From an uncultured Collinsella sp. (GTDB taxonomy: Bacteria > Actinomycetota > Coriobacteriia > Coriobacteriales > Coriobacteriaceae), in assembly GCA_900550595.1 (NCBI GenBank), contig URTB01000016.1, positions 1 through 15,161 on the forward strand: a stretch of DNA of 15,161 bases. The letters run 5' to 3'. The notes under the pieces were generated by a model. It had not been told where the DNA came from and did not search any database. It was given only the letters and a program-made list of their open reading frames with translations. Of the stretch, positions 13,710 to 15,161 are shown in pieces; the stretch's first letter is position 1; each line of letters starts with the position of its first letter. The translations under genes were made by a program, and so were the position numbers.

Positions 13710-15005
13710 TTGAATAGCCAGCTGATCCAACAGGGCCGCGCCGCTTATCGCGCGGGTGATTATTCCGCTGCCGCCCAGATGCTCGGTGCGGCAAAGACCC
13801 CCAGCGAGATTATGGGCGAGGCCGACCATCTGCGCGGCAACGCCTTGATGCACCTGGGCATGTATGCCGAGGCCGCCGAGGCCTACGCCGCCGCCCTCAA
13901 CGACGGTACCTATGGCAAGCGCGGCGCGCTGCTTACCAACCGCGGCAAGGCGCTTGCTGCCGTGGGTGACTATGTGACCGCAGCCCAGGCTTTCTCCGCT
14001 GCAACGCAGGATGCATCCTATGCCACGCCGTTTAAGGCCTATCTGGGTCTGGGCAACGCCCTGTTCCAGTCGGGCGATTATGCCAACGCCGGTACTGCCT
14101 TCCGTCAGGCCGCCATCGATGGTGCCAACCCGGCTCCCGCCGCCGCTCTTGGCGATCTTGGCCGCTGCTTCATTAAGCTCGGCCGTCCGGCAGACGCCGT
14201 AGAGACCTACCGCACGGCCATCGACTTTGCCGGTCCGCGCGATGACACGCGTGCGCTTAACGCCGGCATGGGCCAGGCGCTCTCTGCCGCCGGTCGTCCC
14301 TCTGACGCGCTCGATGCCTTTAACGCCGCCACCGCCGACGGTATCTACCAGCTCACGCCCGAGCAGGCCGACGAGCTTGCCCGCGTGCACGATTCCCTCG
14401 CTGCTCTTTCGGCCCAGACGGCCATGGCCACGGCGCCGGCTCCCGCGATGGATGCTCCCGCCGTCGACCCGCTCGACCCCACGGGTGCTACCGGTCAATT
14501 TATGCCCGACCCCTCGGACACCGGCTTCTTCACCCTGTCCGAGTCCGAGATGGTTCAGCAGGACCGCAAGGAGGCCAAGGTCCGTCGTCGCCATCGCCAC
14601 ACGGGCCTCAAGGTTTTCTTGGTGCTGCTTCTGCTGATCGTCATTGCCGCAGGCGGTCTTGGCTTTGCCTACACGCGCGGCCTGGGCTTTCCCTCGCAGG
14701 AGTCTGTTGTCACCGACCTGTTCCAGGCTGCCGGTGACGGCGATACCGCCAAGGCCGAGTCCTGCCTGGCCTCCAGCCTGTCCGAGGACGCCAAGTCGAT
14801 GATCATTTCCTCGATTCCGCAGGGCGCCACCGTCTCCATTGAGGGCATGGACCAGTCTATGACCGAGACCACCGCCAAGGTCAAGGCGTCGCTGTCCAAG
14901 GGCGGCGAGCAGGAGTACACCGTCAAGTTCGTGCGCTCCGACAACCATATCGGTTGGGCCGTCTCCTCGCTCGACATCGATCTCTCGGCTGCTGACAACC
15001 AGTAG
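13710..15005 (+). CDS. TPR-repeat protein with one membrane helix and an outside C-terminal domain
   Basis: Precise function not known. The product has 431 residues. Residues 1-230 hold about five to six tetratricopeptide-like helix pairs, with recurring G-D-Y-x-x-A-A, L-G-x-Y/P-A-E/D-A and G-x-A-L patterns (for example 15-22, 49-57, 86-94, 122-130, 157-165, 195-203). This suggests a cytosolic protein-binding scaffold. A low-complexity Ala/Pro linker (about 238-262) and an Arg/Lys-His stretch (290-297) precede one membrane helix at about 299-321. The remaining 110 residues should be outside and resemble small NTF2-like DUF4878-type domains; this match is tentative. The TTG start follows AAGGGG at about 8 nt. 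It lies 11 nt behind the cyclophilin gene, which suggests an operon, and its single-pass layout mirrors the nearby zinc-ribbon protein. Confidence 0.85.
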   Translation: MNSQLIQQGRAAYRAGDYSAAAQMLGAAKTPSEIMGEADHLRGNALMHLGMYAEAAEAYAAALNDGTYGKRGALLTNRGKALAAVGDYVTAAQAFSAATQDASYATPFKAYLGLGNALFQSGDYANAGTAFRQAAIDGANPAPAAALGDLGRCFIKLGRPADAVETYRTAIDFAGPRDDTRALNAGMGQALSAAGRPSDALDAFNAATADGIYQLTPEQADELARVHDSLAALSAQTAMATAPAPAMDAPAVDPLDPTGATGQFMPDPSDTGFFTLSESEMVQQDRKEAKVRRRHRHTGLKVFLVLLLLIVIAAGGLGFAYTRGLGFPSQESVVTDLFQAAGDGDTAKAESCLASSLSEDAKSMIISSIPQGATVSIEGMDQSMTETTAKVKASLSKGGEQEYTVKFVRSDNHIGWAVSSLDIDLSAADNQ

Positions 15006-15027
15006 TGACCTTATGGGATTTAGCTTT

Positions 15028-15060
15028 GCCCGGCGCTTCACCGCAAGTGAGGTGCCGGGC
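15028..15060 (+). terminator. Hairpin after the TPR gene
   Basis: GCCCGGCGCTTCAC (15028-15041) pairs with GTGAGGTGCCGGGC (15047-15060), a 14-bp stem with two G-T wobbles and a 5-nt loop, 22 nt past the stop codon. The following bases, TTGCGCT, are a poor T tract, so it may be a weak or Rho-assisted terminator. Confidence 0.55.
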
Positions 15061-15069
15061 TTGCGCTAG

Positions 15070-15075
15070 TATGAT
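15070..15075 (+). promoter_or_regulatory. Possible -10 box for the gene cut by the window end
   Basis: TATGAT matches five of six consensus positions and lies 46 nt before the likely TTG start. No convincing -35 is seen, since the region upstream is the preceding hairpin. Confidence 0.35.
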
Positions 15076-15120
15076 GGGCTAGTAGTTTTCCAGCAATCAT
15101 CCAACACATCAGGAGTTGCG

Positions 15121-15161
15121 TTGTTTTCTTTGATGGATATGTTCTTCGGTAGCTATGCGGG
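15121..15161 (+). CDS. Start of an unidentified gene, cut by the window end
   Basis: AGGAG at 15111-15115 lies 5 nt before a TTG that opens MFSLMDMFFGSYAG, read until the window ends. The alternative in-frame ATG at 15133 lacks a ribosome site at good distance. The hydrophobic start is compatible with a membrane or exported protein, but thirteen codons are too few for a family call. Confidence 0.45.
   Translation, partial: MFSLMDMFFGSYA

Noticed and set aside
1..15161. CRISPR array, toxin-antitoxin, defence or prophage genes
   Set aside because: No regularly spaced direct repeats and no matching protein families were seen; the only repeats are the three hairpin elements.

Overview
The window is about 62% GC by eye. 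It carries an actinobacterial-type aromatic amino acid gene cluster, a tRNA-Arg(CCG), GTG and TTG start codons, and no plasmid or phage genes. Gene content and protein style suggest a gut member of the Coriobacteriia, most likely Collinsella or a close relative. That assignment is inference from recognised protein families; no 16S gene is present.

Left half (minus strand, about 8711 down to 85): one long biosynthetic cluster in the order aroF - tyrA - aroB - aroA - aroC - pheA - aroE/aroK fusion - aroQ. It encodes all seven steps from phosphoenolpyruvate and erythrose 4-phosphate to chorismate. It also encodes bifunctional chorismate mutase/prephenate dehydratase (phenylalanine branch) and prephenate dehydrogenase (tyrosine branch). 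Aminotransferase and tryptophan genes are absent. Most junctions are tight (7-nt overlap, 0, 1 and 3 nt gaps), with ribosome-binding sites inside the upstream gene. Two junctions are instead filled by long perfect inverted repeats: 34-bp arms before pheA and 16-bp arms before aroQ. The cluster starts with a compact leader: a -10 box, a possible leaderless 24-codon ORF, and an intrinsic terminator within that ORF just ahead of aroF. This looks like an attenuator.

Divergent junction (8641-8842): the aroF leader faces a well-formed promoter for a tRNA-Arg(CCG) gene, which is followed by a strong terminator.

Right half (plus strand, 8995 to the end): a ten-helix P-type cation ATPase with a PQGL helix-4 motif and a very basic cytosolic tail; a single-pass double zinc-ribbon protein; a cytosolic cyclophilin-type peptidyl-prolyl isomerase; a TPR protein with one membrane helix and a small outside domain, in an apparent operon with the cyclophilin; and the first codons of a further gene cut by the window end. 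A degenerate relative of the pheA inverted repeat lies just after the ATPase gene, so at least one dispersed hairpin repeat family is present.

Nothing here is a clear defence, mobile or secretion system. The most unusual signals are the aroF leader architecture, the hairpin repeats embedded in the operon, and the ATPase's ion-site and tail features.
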